Of a DNA stretch of 64,000 bases, positions 7,136 to 16,042 are shown piece after piece (position 1 is the first letter of the stretch; each line of letters starts with the position of its first letter). A program made the translations under genes and the position numbers. This stretch comes from Pseudomonas sp. JAI120. Its GTDB lineage: Bacteria; Pseudomonadota; Gammaproteobacteria; Pseudomonadales; Pseudomonadaceae. The stretch covers positions 618,813-682,812 of the forward strand of contig NZ_JACHCZ010000003.1 in NCBI RefSeq assembly GCF_014207255.1. The letters are read 5' to 3'. The notes under the pieces were generated by a model, which saw only the letters and a program-made list of their open reading frames with translations, ran no database searches and had not been told where the DNA came from.

Positions 7136-9413
7136 ACACCTGGCGCCGCTGCTGGCAGCGGCGCTGGTGCTGGCGGGGCTGCGGCTGTGGCCCCACGCTC
7201 CGCTGGAACAGGCTGTGACGTCGTCACGGGTGGTGTTGGCCGATGACGGTTCGCTGCTGCGCATGACCCTGGCGGATGACGGCCAATACCGTTTATGGCT
7301 ACCGCTGGAGCGCATCTCGCCGTCACTGGTGGAGGCCTTGCTGCTCAAGGAAGACCGCAATTTCTATTGGCACCCGGGGATCAATCCCCCGGCGTTGCTG
7401 CGCGCGGCCCTGGCCACCTACAGCGGCGGCCAGCGTCAGGGCGGCTCGACCTTGAGCATGCAATTGGCGCGGCGCCTGTGGGATCTCAACACCCGCCAGG
7501 TACCCGGCAAATTGCAGCAGATGGCCTTGGCCCTGTGGCTGGAGGCGCGCTACAGCAAGCACGACATCCTTGAGGCGTACCTGAACCTGGCGCCCATGGG
7601 CGGCAATATCGAAGGCGCCGAAGCGGCCAGTCGCATCTACTTTGGCAAGGCGGCCGCGCAGTTGTCGTTGTCCGAAGCCTTGGCGCTGGCGGTGATTCCC
7701 CAGCAGCCGGGGCGGCGCGCACGCTTTGGGCCGTCACTGCAAAACGCGCGACTGCGCTTGATGAATGACTGGCGTGAAACTTATCCACAAGACCCGCGTA
7801 ACGACAGTTTGCTCGACCTGCCCCTGGAAGCCCGCAACCGCCAGCAGATCCCGTTTCTGGCGCCGCATCTGAGCGAGCAGCTATTGGCCTCCCAGCCAGG
7901 CAACGAACTCAATAGCACCCTCAACCTGCCCCTGCAGCAATTGCTCGAACGCCTGATCAGCGGCTTTATCGCCGAGCGGCGCAGCACCGGTGTGGAAAAT
8001 GCCACGGCCATCCTGATCGACAGCCGCGACCAGAGCGTCAAGGCGCTGGTGGGCTCGGCGGACTACTTATCCACAGGCATCCACGGCCAGGTCAACGGCG
8101 TGTTGTCACGCCGTTCGCCGGGGTCGACCCTCAAGCCGTTTCTCTACGGGCTGGCGCTGGATCAAGGGGTGATCCACCCCATGAGTATCCTCAAGGATTT
8201 GCCCAGTAACTTCGGCTACTTCCAGCCGGAAAATTTCGACGGCAGTTTTGTCGGGCCTCTGACCGCACGGGATGCGTTGATCCGTAGCCGCAATATCCCG
8301 GCGGTGTGGCTGGCCAGCCAGGTGAAGTCGCCGTCGTTGTATGGGTTGCTGCAACGCGCCGGGATCAAGGGCCTGCGTGCTGAAAGCCATTACGGCCTGG
8401 CCCTGGCCCTCGGTGGCGGTGAGATGACACCGGAAGAGCTGGCGCGGCTGTATGTGATGCTGGCGGGCGACGGCCATCTACGGCCGTTGCGCTATTTACA
8501 GGAGCAACCCCAGGCCACCGGCCCGCAGCTCCTCACCCCGCAGGCCGCCTTCATGGTGCGCGACATGCTGCGCCGCAACCCGCGACCGGATGGCCTGCCC
8601 GCGCGGCACTGGCGCACCGCCTGGAAAACCGGCACATCCTGGGGTTTCCATGATGCGTGGAGCGCGGGCCTGGTCGGTCCCTACGTGCTGGTGGTGTGGG
8701 TGGGCAACTTCGATGGTCGACCCAACCCGGCGTTTATCGGTGCCAAGACCGCTGCCCCGCTGTTCTTCCGCATCGCCGACGCCCTGCCCCTGGCCTTGCC
8801 CAACGTCGTGATCAAGGCCGACAAACCACCCGCCGGCCTGGTGCGCATCGACGTCTGCGCCGCCTCGGGCGAATTGCCCAACCGCTGGTGCCCACAAACC
8901 CGCAAGACCTGGTACATCCCCGGTGTTTCACCGATTCGCGTGTCCAACCTGCACCGCCCGGTACTGATCGACACCCGTACAGGCAAGGCCGCGTGCCCGC
9001 CGTTCGAGGCGCAATACACCCGCGAGGAAGTCTTCGAATTCTGGCCCAGCGACATACAACGCCTGTACCGCGCCGCCGGCCTACCCCGCCGCACGCCACC
9101 CAACGTGATGAAAAACTGCCAACCCAACCGCATCAGCGACCAGAGCGAAGCCCCGCAGATCCGCTCGCCGCTGACTCAAGTGAGTTATCAGTTGCGCCTG
9201 TCCCAACCCCAGGAAAGCATCCCGCTGAACGCGAATGCGGCCAGCGATGCGGCGACGCTGTACTGGTTTGCGGATCAAACCTTGATCGGCCAGGGCCCGC
9301 CGCAAGCCACATTGAACTGGCGGCCGGGTAAGTCGGGGGAATATCGGCTGCGGGTCAGTGATGATCAGGGGCGTAGTGCGAGCCGGGGGTTGAGGGTGGA
9401 GTTTGTGCCTTAG
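7116..9413 (+). CDS. pbpC: Penicillin-binding protein 1C (transglycosylase/transpeptidase)
   Basis: 765 residues starting at a TTG that overlaps the alpha-2-macroglobulin 3' end by 20 bases. GTAGG five bases upstream supports this start, and the N-terminus gives a short membrane anchor. The GT51 glycosyltransferase domain (about residues 55-220) has the EDRNF and QGGSTLSMQLAR motifs. The transpeptidase domain has the serine motif STLK (S337-K340), an SRN, and KTG (K504-G506). The C-terminus (about 680-765) is a BiPBP_C-type beta domain. It builds or repairs peptidoglycan in the periplasm, and translational coupling to the protease trap fits the known pair. Its stop interlocks with the stop of the convergent gene at 9410. 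Confidence 0.95.
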   Translation: MKLPSLKHLAPLLAAALVLAGLRLWPHAPLEQAVTSSRVVLADDGSLLRMTLADDGQYRLWLPLERISPSLVEALLLKEDRNFYWHPGINPPALLRAALATYSGGQRQGGSTLSMQLARRLWDLNTRQVPGKLQQMALALWLEARYSKHDILEAYLNLAPMGGNIEGAEAASRIYFGKAAAQLSLSEALALAVIPQQPGRRARFGPSLQNARLRLMNDWRETYPQDPRNDSLLDLPLEARNRQQIPFLAPHLSEQLLASQPGNELNSTLNLPLQQLLERLISGFIAERRSTGVENATAILIDSRDQSVKALVGSADYLSTGIHGQVNGVLSRRSPGSTLKPFLYGLALDQGVIHPMSILKDLPSNFGYFQPENFDGSFVGPLTARDALIRSRNIPAVWLASQVKSPSLYGLLQRAGIKGLRAESHYGLALALGGGEMTPEELARLYVMLAGDGHLRPLRYLQEQPQATGPQLLTPQAAFMVRDMLRRNPRPDGLPARHWRTAWKTGTSWGFHDAWSAGLVGPYVLVVWVGNFDGRPNPAFIGAKTAAPLFFRIADALPLALPNVVIKADKPPAGLVRIDVCAASGELPNRWCPQTRKTWYIPGVSPIRVSNLHRPVLIDTRTGKAACPPFEAQYTREEVFEFWPSDIQRLYRAAGLPRRTPPNVMKNCQPNRISDQSEAPQIRSPLTQVSYQLRLSQPQESIPLNANAASDAATLYWFADQTLIGQGPPQATLNWRPGKSGEYRLRVSDDQGRSASRGLRVEFVP

Positions 9414-9787
9414 GAGTGGCCATCGCACTCTGCAAGCTCCACGTAGTTCGACTCCCCACCTCCTGTCGCCCCCGACAACCAACCCCACACGAAACTCAGC
9501 GTGGTACGCCCGGCAGCATCGACGCCGATGATGCCCCGGGACCAGCCGGCCAGCAGCTCACCCTCCAGCGTCAGGCACTGATACAGCAGCTCGATAGCTT
9601 CGGGGCCTGTGACGCGGCCGACCTGCGTACCCAAGCGAATTCGGCCACCTTGGTAGGTGCCGGAAATGGCATCGCCGTCGACAAGGTAATGAAACACCGT
9701 GCCCGCGCCGGATAGCCCTTGGGTGTTATTGGCGACGGTGAATCGGCGGTTGTGCAAACGCTCGTGGATTTGCGTGGGGGTATTCAT
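9410..9787 (-). CDS. Hypothetical small protein, so-called N-acetylglutamate synthase-like family
   Basis: 125 residues, cytoplasmic, no signal peptide. It has short beta-strand-like repeats (TVFHYLVDGDAISGTYQGG, then GRTTLSFVWGWLSGATGGGES) typical of a small family with an antiparallel barrel-like pattern. Database entries for this family often carry the label N-acetylglutamate synthase, but nothing here resembles a GNAT or an amino acid kinase, so that label should not be taken as function. It is convergent with pbpC (4-base overlap of the stops) and lies upstream of glmS on the same strand, with about 60 bases between. Confidence 0.75.
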   Translation of the reverse strand: MNTPTQIHERLHNRRFTVANNTQGLSGAGTVFHYLVDGDAISGTYQGGRIRLGTQVGRVTGPEAIELLYQCLTLEGELLAGWSRGIIGVDAAGRTTLSFVWGWLSGATGGGESNYVELAECDGHS

Positions 9788-9847
9788 CGAAGGCGCGTCC
9801 TTTCGCGGGTACCTGGAGACCCGGGCGGGCCTCCAGGGTAGAGCGGA

Positions 9848-11680
9848 TTACTCCACCGTCACCGACTTCGCCAGGTTACGCGGCTGGTCAACGTCGGTGC
9901 CTTTGAGCACGGCGACGTAGTACGACAGCAGCTGCAGCGGGATGGTGTAGAGGATCGGCGACAAGGTGTCGTGGATGTGCGGCATGTTGATGACGTGGGT
10001 GCCTTCGCCGTTGGTCATGCCGGCTTTTTCGTCGGCGAACACGATCAGTTGGCCGCCACGGGCGCGGACTTCCTGCAGGTTGGACTTGAGCTTCTCCAGC
10101 AGTTCGTTGTTCGGCGCTACGGTGACCACCGGCATGTCGTCGTCCACCAGGGCCAACGGGCCGTGTTTGAGCTCACCGGCCGGGTAGGCTTCGGCGTGGA
10201 TGTACGAAATTTCCTTGAGCTTCAGCGAGCCTTCCATCGCCACCGGGTACTGCGCGCCACGGCCGAGGAACAGGGTGTGGTTCTTGTCGGCGAACAGCTC
10301 GGCGACTTTTTCCACGGTGCTGTCCATGGCCAAAGCTTCGCCCAGGCGGGTCGGCAGGCGGCGCAGTTCTTCCACCAGGGTGGCTTCGACGCCGGCAGCC
10401 AAGGTGCCGCGAACCTGGCCCAGGGACAGGGTCAGCAGCAACAGGCCGACCAACTGGGTGGTGAACGCTTTGGTGGACGCCACGCCGATTTCGCGACCGG
10501 CTTGGGTCAGCAGGGTCAGGTCGGACTCACGCACCAGGGAGCTGATGCTGACGTTGCAGATCGCCAGGCTGGCAAGGAAGCCCAGCTCTTTGGCGTTGCG
10601 CAGCGCGGCCAGGGTGTCGGCGGTTTCGCCGGACTGGGAGATGGTCACGAACAGGGTGTCGGCCTGCACCACCACCTTGCGGTAGCGGAACTCACTGGCG
10701 ACTTCGACCTGGCACGGGATGCCGGCCAGTTCTTCCAGCCAGTAACGGGCAACCATACCGGCGTGGTAGCTGGTACCACAGGCCACGATCTGCACATTGC
10801 GCACTTTGGCGAACAGCTCCGCAGCCTGTGGGCCGAAGGCGTTGACCAGCACTTGCTTGTCGCCAAGGCGGCCTTCCAGGGTGCGCTGTACCACGGCCGG
10901 TTGCTCGTGGATTTCCTTGAGCATGAAGTGGCGGAACTCGCCCTTGTCGGCGGCTTCTGCACCGTCGCGGTACTGCACGGCTTCGCGCTCGACGGAATTG
11001 CCGTTCACGTCCCAGATCGCCACGCTTTCACGGCGAATGTCGGCAATATCGCCTTCTTCCAGGTACATGAAGCGGTCGGTGACCTGGCGCAGGGCCAGTT
11101 GGTCGGAGGCGAGGAAGTTCTCACCCAGGCCCAGGCCGATTACCAGCGGGCTGCCACTGCGGGCGGCAACTACGCGGTCCGGTTGGCTGGCGCTGACCAC
11201 GGCCAGACCGTAGGCGCCGTGCAGTTCCTTGACCGTGGCCTTGAGGGCGGTGGTCAGGTCGCTGTGGTCCTTGAGCTTGTGGTTGAGCAGGTGGGCGATG
11301 ACTTCGGTGTCGGTGTCCGAGGTGAATACATAGCCCATGCTCTTGAGCTGTTCGCGCAGCACTTCGTGGTTTTCGATGATGCCGTTGTGCACCACGGCCA
11401 AGTCACCGGAGAAGTGCGGGTGGGCGTTACGCTCGCACGGTGCGCCGTGGGTAGCCCAGCGGGTGTGGGCAATCCCCAGGCGACCTACCAGCGGCTCGCC
11501 GGCCAACGCTTGCTCCAACTCGCTGACCTTACCTGGGCGGCGCATACGCTCAAGCTTGCCAGCATTGGTGAAAACGGCCACACCTGCGCTGTCGTAGCCG
11601 CGGTATTCCAAGCGCTTGAGGCCTTCGAGCAGGATGGCAGTAACGTTACGTTCGGCAACTGCGCCAACAATTCCACACAT
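9848..11680 (-). CDS. glmS: Glutamine-fructose-6-phosphate aminotransferase (isomerizing)
   Basis: 610 residues, the usual family length. It makes glucosamine-6-phosphate from fructose-6-phosphate and glutamine, the first step toward UDP-GlcNAc. The N-terminal Ntn-type glutaminase begins MCGIVGAV, where Cys2 becomes the nucleophile after Met removal. Two SIS sugar isomerase domains follow (about 285-420 and 455-600), with CGTSYHAG and SQSGETADT substrate-site motifs, and the protein ends in the conserved KSVTVE tail. No glmS ribozyme is visible upstream; only 10 bases separate it from the glmR stop, so the two are co-transcribed. The region downstream of glmS is the usual attTn7 site in this genus. 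Confidence 0.98.
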   Translation of the reverse strand: MCGIVGAVAERNVTAILLEGLKRLEYRGYDSAGVAVFTNAGKLERMRRPGKVSELEQALAGEPLVGRLGIAHTRWATHGAPCERNAHPHFSGDLAVVHNGIIENHEVLREQLKSMGYVFTSDTDTEVIAHLLNHKLKDHSDLTTALKATVKELHGAYGLAVVSASQPDRVVAARSGSPLVIGLGLGENFLASDQLALRQVTDRFMYLEEGDIADIRRESVAIWDVNGNSVEREAVQYRDGAEAADKGEFRHFMLKEIHEQPAVVQRTLEGRLGDKQVLVNAFGPQAAELFAKVRNVQIVACGTSYHAGMVARYWLEELAGIPCQVEVASEFRYRKVVVQADTLFVTISQSGETADTLAALRNAKELGFLASLAICNVSISSLVRESDLTLLTQAGREIGVASTKAFTTQLVGLLLLTLSLGQVRGTLAAGVEATLVEELRRLPTRLGEALAMDSTVEKVAELFADKNHTLFLGRGAQYPVAMEGSLKLKEISYIHAEAYPAGELKHGPLALVDDDMPVVTVAPNNELLEKLKSNLQEVRARGGQLIVFADEKAGMTNGEGTHVINMPHIHDTLSPILYTIPLQLLSYYVAVLKGTDVDQPRNLAKSVTVE

Positions 11681-11690
11681 GGTGCTTCTC

Positions 11691-12458
11691 CTAGATGATT
11701 GCCGCGCATATCAGCGTAATGCCGCGGGCTTGGATCTGGTCGCGGGCCTCAAGCGGCAGGCGATCATCGGTAATAAGGGTATGGACGCTGCTCCAGGGCA
11801 GTTCCAGGTTGGGAATCTTGCGGCCGATCTTGTCGGATTCGACCATCACCACCACTTCACGGGCGACCTCGGCCATCACACGGCTCAGGCCCAGTAATTC
11901 GTTGAAGGTGGTGGTGCCACGCTGCAGATCGATGCCGTCGGCGCCGATGAACAGTTGATCAAAGTCGTAGGAACGCAACACCTGCTCGGCGACCTGGCCC
12001 TGGAACGAGTCCGAATGCGGGTCCCAGGTGCCGCCGGTCATCAACAGCACCGGCTCGTGTTCCAGTTCGCTCAAGGCGCTGGCCACGTGCAGGGAGTTGG
12101 TCATGACCACGAGGCCGGGCTGATGGCCCAGTTCCGGGATCATGGCGGCGGTGGTGCTGCCGCTGTCGATGATGATGCGGGCGTGTTCACGCAGACGCGT
12201 CACGGCAGCGCGGGCGATCGCACGCTTGTAGGCCGAGATCGGTTGGGCGGGGTCGCCCACCAGTTCCTGAGGCATGGTGATCGCACCACCGTAGCGGCGC
12301 AGCAACAGGCCGTTACTTTCTAGGGCGGCCAAGTCCTTGCGGATAGTGACTTCCGAGGTTTCGAAACGCTTGGCCAATTCGTCCACGCTGACTTCGCCCT
12401 GTTCGTTGAGCAAGGTCAGGATGTTGTGCCGCCGTTGGGGTGTATTTCGTTTCGACAT
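11691..12458 (-). CDS. glmR: DeoR/GlpR-family transcriptional regulator GlmR
   Basis: 255 residues from the ATG at 12458 (MSKRNTPQRR). It has an N-terminal DeoR helix-turn-helix (GEVSVDELAKRFETSEVTIR, about residues 22-41) and a C-terminal sugar-phosphate sensing domain with the DSGSTTAAM and GADGID motifs. Its position between glmU and glmS, and the P. aeruginosa gene of the same place, point to control of amino-sugar synthesis. An in-frame TTG at 12497 has a better Shine-Dalgarno (AGG six bases upstream), but would place the candidate operator inside the coding sequence. The start is therefore uncertain by 13 residues. Confidence 0.9.
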   Translation of the reverse strand: MSKRNTPQRRHNILTLLNEQGEVSVDELAKRFETSEVTIRKDLAALESNGLLLRRYGGAITMPQELVGDPAQPISAYKRAIARAAVTRLREHARIIIDSGSTTAAMIPELGHQPGLVVMTNSLHVASALSELEHEPVLLMTGGTWDPHSDSFQGQVAEQVLRSYDFDQLFIGADGIDLQRGTTTFNELLGLSRVMAEVAREVVVMVESDKIGRKIPNLELPWSSVHTLITDDRLPLEARDQIQARGITLICAAII

Positions 12459-12470
12459 GGTGATGATAAG

Positions 12471-12492
12471 TTTCGTTTCGAAAGATAACGAA
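12471..12492. promoter_or_regulatory. Candidate GlmR operator (TTCG/CGAA repeats)
   Basis: TTCGTT (12472-12477) and AACGAA (12487-12492) are reverse complements, with an inner TTCGAA palindrome between. A related TTTCGTTTCGA lies at 12455-12465, spanning the glmR start. TTCG/CGAA-rich palindromes are typical of DeoR/GlpR-family operators, so autoregulation is likely. Inferred. Confidence 0.45.
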
Positions 12493-12560
12493 GGCAATCA
12501 AAACCTATTGGCAAGATATCGTCAAGCGTCGGGACCAGATTTTTCGAACAACACACGACA

Positions 12561-12657
12561 AATGTGGGAAGGGGCGAGCCCCCGATTGCGGTAGATCAGT
12601 CGACTAAAACATTGACTGGAAATCCGCCATCGGGGGCGAGCCCCCTCCCACATTTGG
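12561..12657. repeat. Inverted pair of REP elements
   Basis: Two head-to-head REP units, AATGTGGGA...GGGGCGAGCCCCC and its mirror GGGGGCGAGCCCCCTCCCACATT, are separated by about 45 bp. They lie between glmU and glmR, where they could form a long cruciform or stabilise the glmU 3' end. This pair uses the GCGAGC core, whereas other pairs in the window use GCAAGC or GCTTGC. Confidence 0.9.
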
Positions 12658-12686
12658 ATAGCACTGCTGATGAGGCTGTGGATAAC

Positions 12687-14054
12687 TCAGGTCTTTTTTA
12701 TTTTGACCGGGCGTTTCCAGCCGTCGATATTGCGTTGGCGGGCGCGGGCTACGGCCAGCTGGGACTTATCCACATCCTGGTTGATGGTTGAGCCCGCTGC
12801 CGTATTCGAACCATCGCCGATCGTCACAGGTGCAATCAGCGAGTTGTTGGAACCGATGAATACGTCCTCACCAATCGTCGTCTGGTACTTGTTGGCACCG
12901 TCGTAGTTGCAGGTGATTGCGCCAGCGCCGATGTTGCTGCGTGCACCAATCACCGCATCACCGAGGTAGGCCAGGTGGCCGGCCTTTGCGTCGTCGCCCA
13001 TCCGTGCGTTCTTCAATTCGACAAAATTACCGACGTGCGCCCTGGCGCCCATCACGGTGCCCGGACGCAACCGCGCAAACGGTCCGGCATCGCTGCCCTC
13101 GCCCATCACGGCACCGTCGATATGGCTGTTGGCCTTGATCACCACGCCCTTGCGCAGGGTGCTGTCCTTGATCACGCAGTTCGGGCCGATGACCACGTCG
13201 TCTTCGATGATCACGCGGCCTTCGAGGACCACGTTGATATCGATCAGTACGTCGCGGCCCACGCTGACCTCACCGCGTACATCGAAGCGAGCCGGGTCGC
13301 GCAGGGTCACGCCCTGGGCCATCAGGCGGCGGCCTTCACGCAGTTGGTAGTGACGTTCGAGCTCTGCAAGCTGCTTGCGATCATTGGCGCCCTGCACTTC
13401 CATTGGGTCGTGAGGCTGTTCGGTGGCGACCAGCAGGCCATCACTCACGGCCATCTCGATCACATCGGTGAGGTAGTACTCGCCCTGGGCGTTGTTGTTG
13501 GACAGACGGCTCATCCAGTCGGCGAGCTTATTGGCAGGCACGGCGAGAATACCGGTGTTGCCTTCGGTGATAGCCCGCTGGGCTTCACTGGCGTCCTTGT
13601 GCTCGACGATCGCCGCGACCTTGCCGTCGGCACCGCGCACGATGCGCCCGTAACCGGTGGGGTCATCCAGCTCAACGGTGAGCAGGCCCATCTGGCCGGG
13701 CACCACATGCTTGAGCAGGCGTTGCAGGGTTTCCACTTCGATCAGCGGCACGTCACCGTAGAGGATCAGCACGGTGTCGGCGGTAATGAACGGCACAGCT
13801 TGCGCGGTGGCGTGGCCGGTCCCCAGTTGTTTGTCCTGCAATACGAAATTCAGGTCATCCGCAGCCAGGCGTTCGCGCACCACATCGGCGCCATGGCCGA
13901 TCACTACGTGGATACGTTGTGGGTCCAACTGGCGAGCGCTGTGGATAACATGCCCAAGCATGGAATTACCCGCGACAGGGTGCAGCACCTTGGGCAGGGC
14001 CGAACGCATGCGGGTGCCTTGGCCTGCGGCGAGAATGACGATTTCAAGAGACAT
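12687..14054 (-). CDS. glmU: Bifunctional GlmU: GlcN-1-P acetyltransferase / GlcNAc-1-P uridyltransferase
   Basis: 455 residues, normal length. The N-terminal pyrophosphorylase domain opens with LAAGQGTRMRSALPKVLH, the nucleotide-binding signature (about residues 7-24). The C-terminal left-handed beta-helix of hexapeptide repeats (from about residue 250) carries the acetyltransferase active-site region KAGHLAYLGDA. It makes UDP-GlcNAc for peptidoglycan and lipopolysaccharide in the cytoplasm. It lies downstream of the atp operon, separated by a strong terminator, and upstream of glmR-glmS, so three genes of amino-sugar supply are grouped. Confidence 0.98.
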   Translation of the reverse strand: MSLEIVILAAGQGTRMRSALPKVLHPVAGNSMLGHVIHSARQLDPQRIHVVIGHGADVVRERLAADDLNFVLQDKQLGTGHATAQAVPFITADTVLILYGDVPLIEVETLQRLLKHVVPGQMGLLTVELDDPTGYGRIVRGADGKVAAIVEHKDASEAQRAITEGNTGILAVPANKLADWMSRLSNNNAQGEYYLTDVIEMAVSDGLLVATEQPHDPMEVQGANDRKQLAELERHYQLREGRRLMAQGVTLRDPARFDVRGEVSVGRDVLIDINVVLEGRVIIEDDVVIGPNCVIKDSTLRKGVVIKANSHIDGAVMGEGSDAGPFARLRPGTVMGARAHVGNFVELKNARMGDDAKAGHLAYLGDAVIGARSNIGAGAITCNYDGANKYQTTIGEDVFIGSNNSLIAPVTIGDGSNTAAGSTINQDVDKSQLAVARARQRNIDGWKRPVKIKKT

Positions 14055-14115
14055 GAATGGCTACCAATCCTGGGCGGTCCGGCTTCAGACCAGAGATGTG
14101 TTTTGCTAAATAAAG

Positions 14116-14143
14116 AAAAAGGGTAGCCGAGGCTACCCTTTTT
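14116..14143 (-). terminator. Rho-independent terminator of the atp operon
   Basis: AAAAAGGGTAGCC / GGCTACCCTTTTT stem with a short GA loop between atpC and glmU, followed by T-rich sequence on the minus strand. It separates the ATP synthase transcript from glmU. Confidence 0.88.
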
Positions 14144-14177
14144 AATCAATCGCGCATAAGCATCACGGCGTGGCCGC

Positions 14178-14594
14178 TTACTTCTTGCGGATCTGCTGGA
14201 GCGTGCGCAGCTGAGCTGCAGCCTCGGCCAGACGTACAGCAGCAGCGCTGTAGTCGAAGTCCGCACCCTTTTCGTTCAGGGCCTTCTCGGCAGCCTTGAC
14301 GGCTTCCTGAGCGGAGGCTTCATCCAGATCGCCAGCACGTTGCACGGTGTCGGCAAGTACCTTGACCATGTTCGGCTGAACCTCGAGGAAACCACCGGAG
14401 ATGTAAAACACCTCACGTTCCCCGCCTTGCTTGGTCAGAGTGATCGGACCTGGCTTCAAGCTGGTGATCAGCGGTGCGTGGCCCATGGCGATACCAAGAT
14501 CACCCAGGTCACCGTGCGCTGTCACAAACTCCACCAGACCGGAGAAGATTTCCCCTTCCGCGCTGACGATATCGCAATGGACTGTCATAGCCAT
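14178..14594 (-). CDS. atpC: ATP synthase F1 epsilon subunit
   Basis: 138 residues. The N-terminal beta sandwich begins MAMTVHCDIVSAEGEIFSG, and the two-helix C-terminal hairpin that can inhibit ATP hydrolysis follows (about 90-138). It is part of the rotor stalk with gamma. It is the last gene of the operon, 44 bases after atpD. Confidence 0.97.
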   Translation of the reverse strand: MAMTVHCDIVSAEGEIFSGLVEFVTAHGDLGDLGIAMGHAPLITSLKPGPITLTKQGGEREVFYISGGFLEVQPNMVKVLADTVQRAGDLDEASAQEAVKAAEKALNEKGADFDYSAAAVRLAEAAAQLRTLQQIRKK

Positions 14595-14638
14595 CTGATT
14601 GCCTCAACCTGATGAGCGCCCGTTTCCGGGCGCTTGGA

Positions 14639-16015
14639 TTACAGTTTCTTGGCTTTCTCGATCGCTTCTTCGATGCCGCCGACCATGTAGAACGCTTGTT
14701 CTGGCAGGTGGTCGTAGTCACCGTTGAGGATGCCTTTGAAGCCAGCAATGGTGTCTTTCAGGGAAACGTATTTACCCGAAGCACCGGTGAAGACTTCAGC
14801 CACGAAGAACGGCTGCGACAAGAAGCGCTGGATCTTACGAGCACGGTTTACCAACTGCTTGTCGGCTTCCGACAGCTCGTCCATACCCAGGATCGCAATG
14901 ATGTCCTTCAGTTCTTTGTAACGCTGCAGCACGTACTGAACGCCGCGAGCGGTGTCGTAGTGCTCCTGGCCGATCACGTTCGGGTCCAGCTGGCGCGAAG
15001 TCGAGTCGAGTGGATCGACCGCTGGGTAGATACCCAGGGAAGCGATGTCACGGGACAGAACGACGGTGGCGTCCAAGTGGGCGAAGGTGGTCGCAGGCGA
15101 TGGGTCGGTCAAGTCATCCGCAGGTACGTATACCGCTTGGATCGAAGTGATCGAACCTTCCTTGGTCGAAGTGATACGTTCTTGCAGAACGCCCATCTCT
15201 TCAGCCAGGGTCGGCTGGTAACCTACTGCGGAAGGCATACGGCCCAGCAGTGCGGATACTTCAGTACCGGCCAGGGTGTAACGGTAGATGTTGTCGACGA
15301 ACAGCAGAACGTCGTTACCTTCGTCACGGAACTTCTCGGCCATGGTCAGGCCAGTCAGTGCTACGCGCAGACGGTTTCCCGGCGGCTCGTTCATCTGACC
15401 GTAAACCAGTGCCACTTTGTCCAGAACGTTGGAGTCCTTCATCTCGTGGTAGAAGTCGTTACCCTCACGAGTACGCTCACCCACACCGGCGAACACGGAA
15501 TAACCGCTGTGCTCGATGGCGATGTTACGGATCAGTTCCATCATGTTTACGGTCTTGCCTACACCGGCACCACCGAACAGACCGACTTTACCGCCCTTGG
15601 CGAACGGGCAAACCAGGTCGATAACCTTGATGCCGGTTTCCAGCAGGTCGTTGCCGCCAGCTTGTTCCGCGAACGAAGGTGCTGGACGGTGAATGCCCCA
15701 GCGCTCTTCGGTGTCGATCGGGCCAGCTTCGTCAATCGGGTTGCCCAGTACGTCCATGATCCGGCCCAGGGTCGCTTTACCGACCGGTACGGAGATGGCT
15801 GCGCCAGAGTCGATTACGTCCAGACCGCGCTTCAAGCCTTCGGTGGAACCCATCGCAATGGTACGAACTACGCCGTCGCCCAGCTGCTGCTGAACTTCCA
15901 GAGTAGTTTCCGCGCCTTGTACTTTCAGCGCGTTGTAGATGCTCGGTACGCTGTCGCGTGGAAATTCCACGTCGATAACGGCGCCGATGATTTGAACGAT
16001 ACGTCCGCTACTCAT
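14639..16015 (-). CDS. atpD: ATP synthase F1 beta subunit
   Basis: 458 residues. This is the catalytic subunit: the P-loop GGAGVGKT is at residues 148-155, the catalytic GERTREGND follows near residue 190, and the DELSE hinge-loop sequence is near residue 380. Three copies alternate with alpha to make ATP from ADP and phosphate, driven by rotation of gamma. Length and motifs are those of gammaproteobacteria. Confidence 0.99.
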   Translation of the reverse strand: MSSGRIVQIIGAVIDVEFPRDSVPSIYNALKVQGAETTLEVQQQLGDGVVRTIAMGSTEGLKRGLDVIDSGAAISVPVGKATLGRIMDVLGNPIDEAGPIDTEERWGIHRPAPSFAEQAGGNDLLETGIKVIDLVCPFAKGGKVGLFGGAGVGKTVNMMELIRNIAIEHSGYSVFAGVGERTREGNDFYHEMKDSNVLDKVALVYGQMNEPPGNRLRVALTGLTMAEKFRDEGNDVLLFVDNIYRYTLAGTEVSALLGRMPSAVGYQPTLAEEMGVLQERITSTKEGSITSIQAVYVPADDLTDPSPATTFAHLDATVVLSRDIASLGIYPAVDPLDSTSRQLDPNVIGQEHYDTARGVQYVLQRYKELKDIIAILGMDELSEADKQLVNRARKIQRFLSQPFFVAEVFTGASGKYVSLKDTIAGFKGILNGDYDHLPEQAFYMVGGIEEAIEKAKKL

Positions 16016-16042
16016 AGCTGGATCCTCTGAATATTTGAACCG

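Noticed and set aside
4295..7360. About 1020-codon minus-strand open frame inside the alpha-2-macroglobulin gene
   Set aside because: It is antisense to a well-supported gene, has no recognisable domain and its composition is that of a GC-rich shadow.
11681..11690. glmS ribozyme
   Set aside because: Only 10 bases separate glmR from glmS, which leaves no room for the ribozyme; Pseudomonas is not known to have it.
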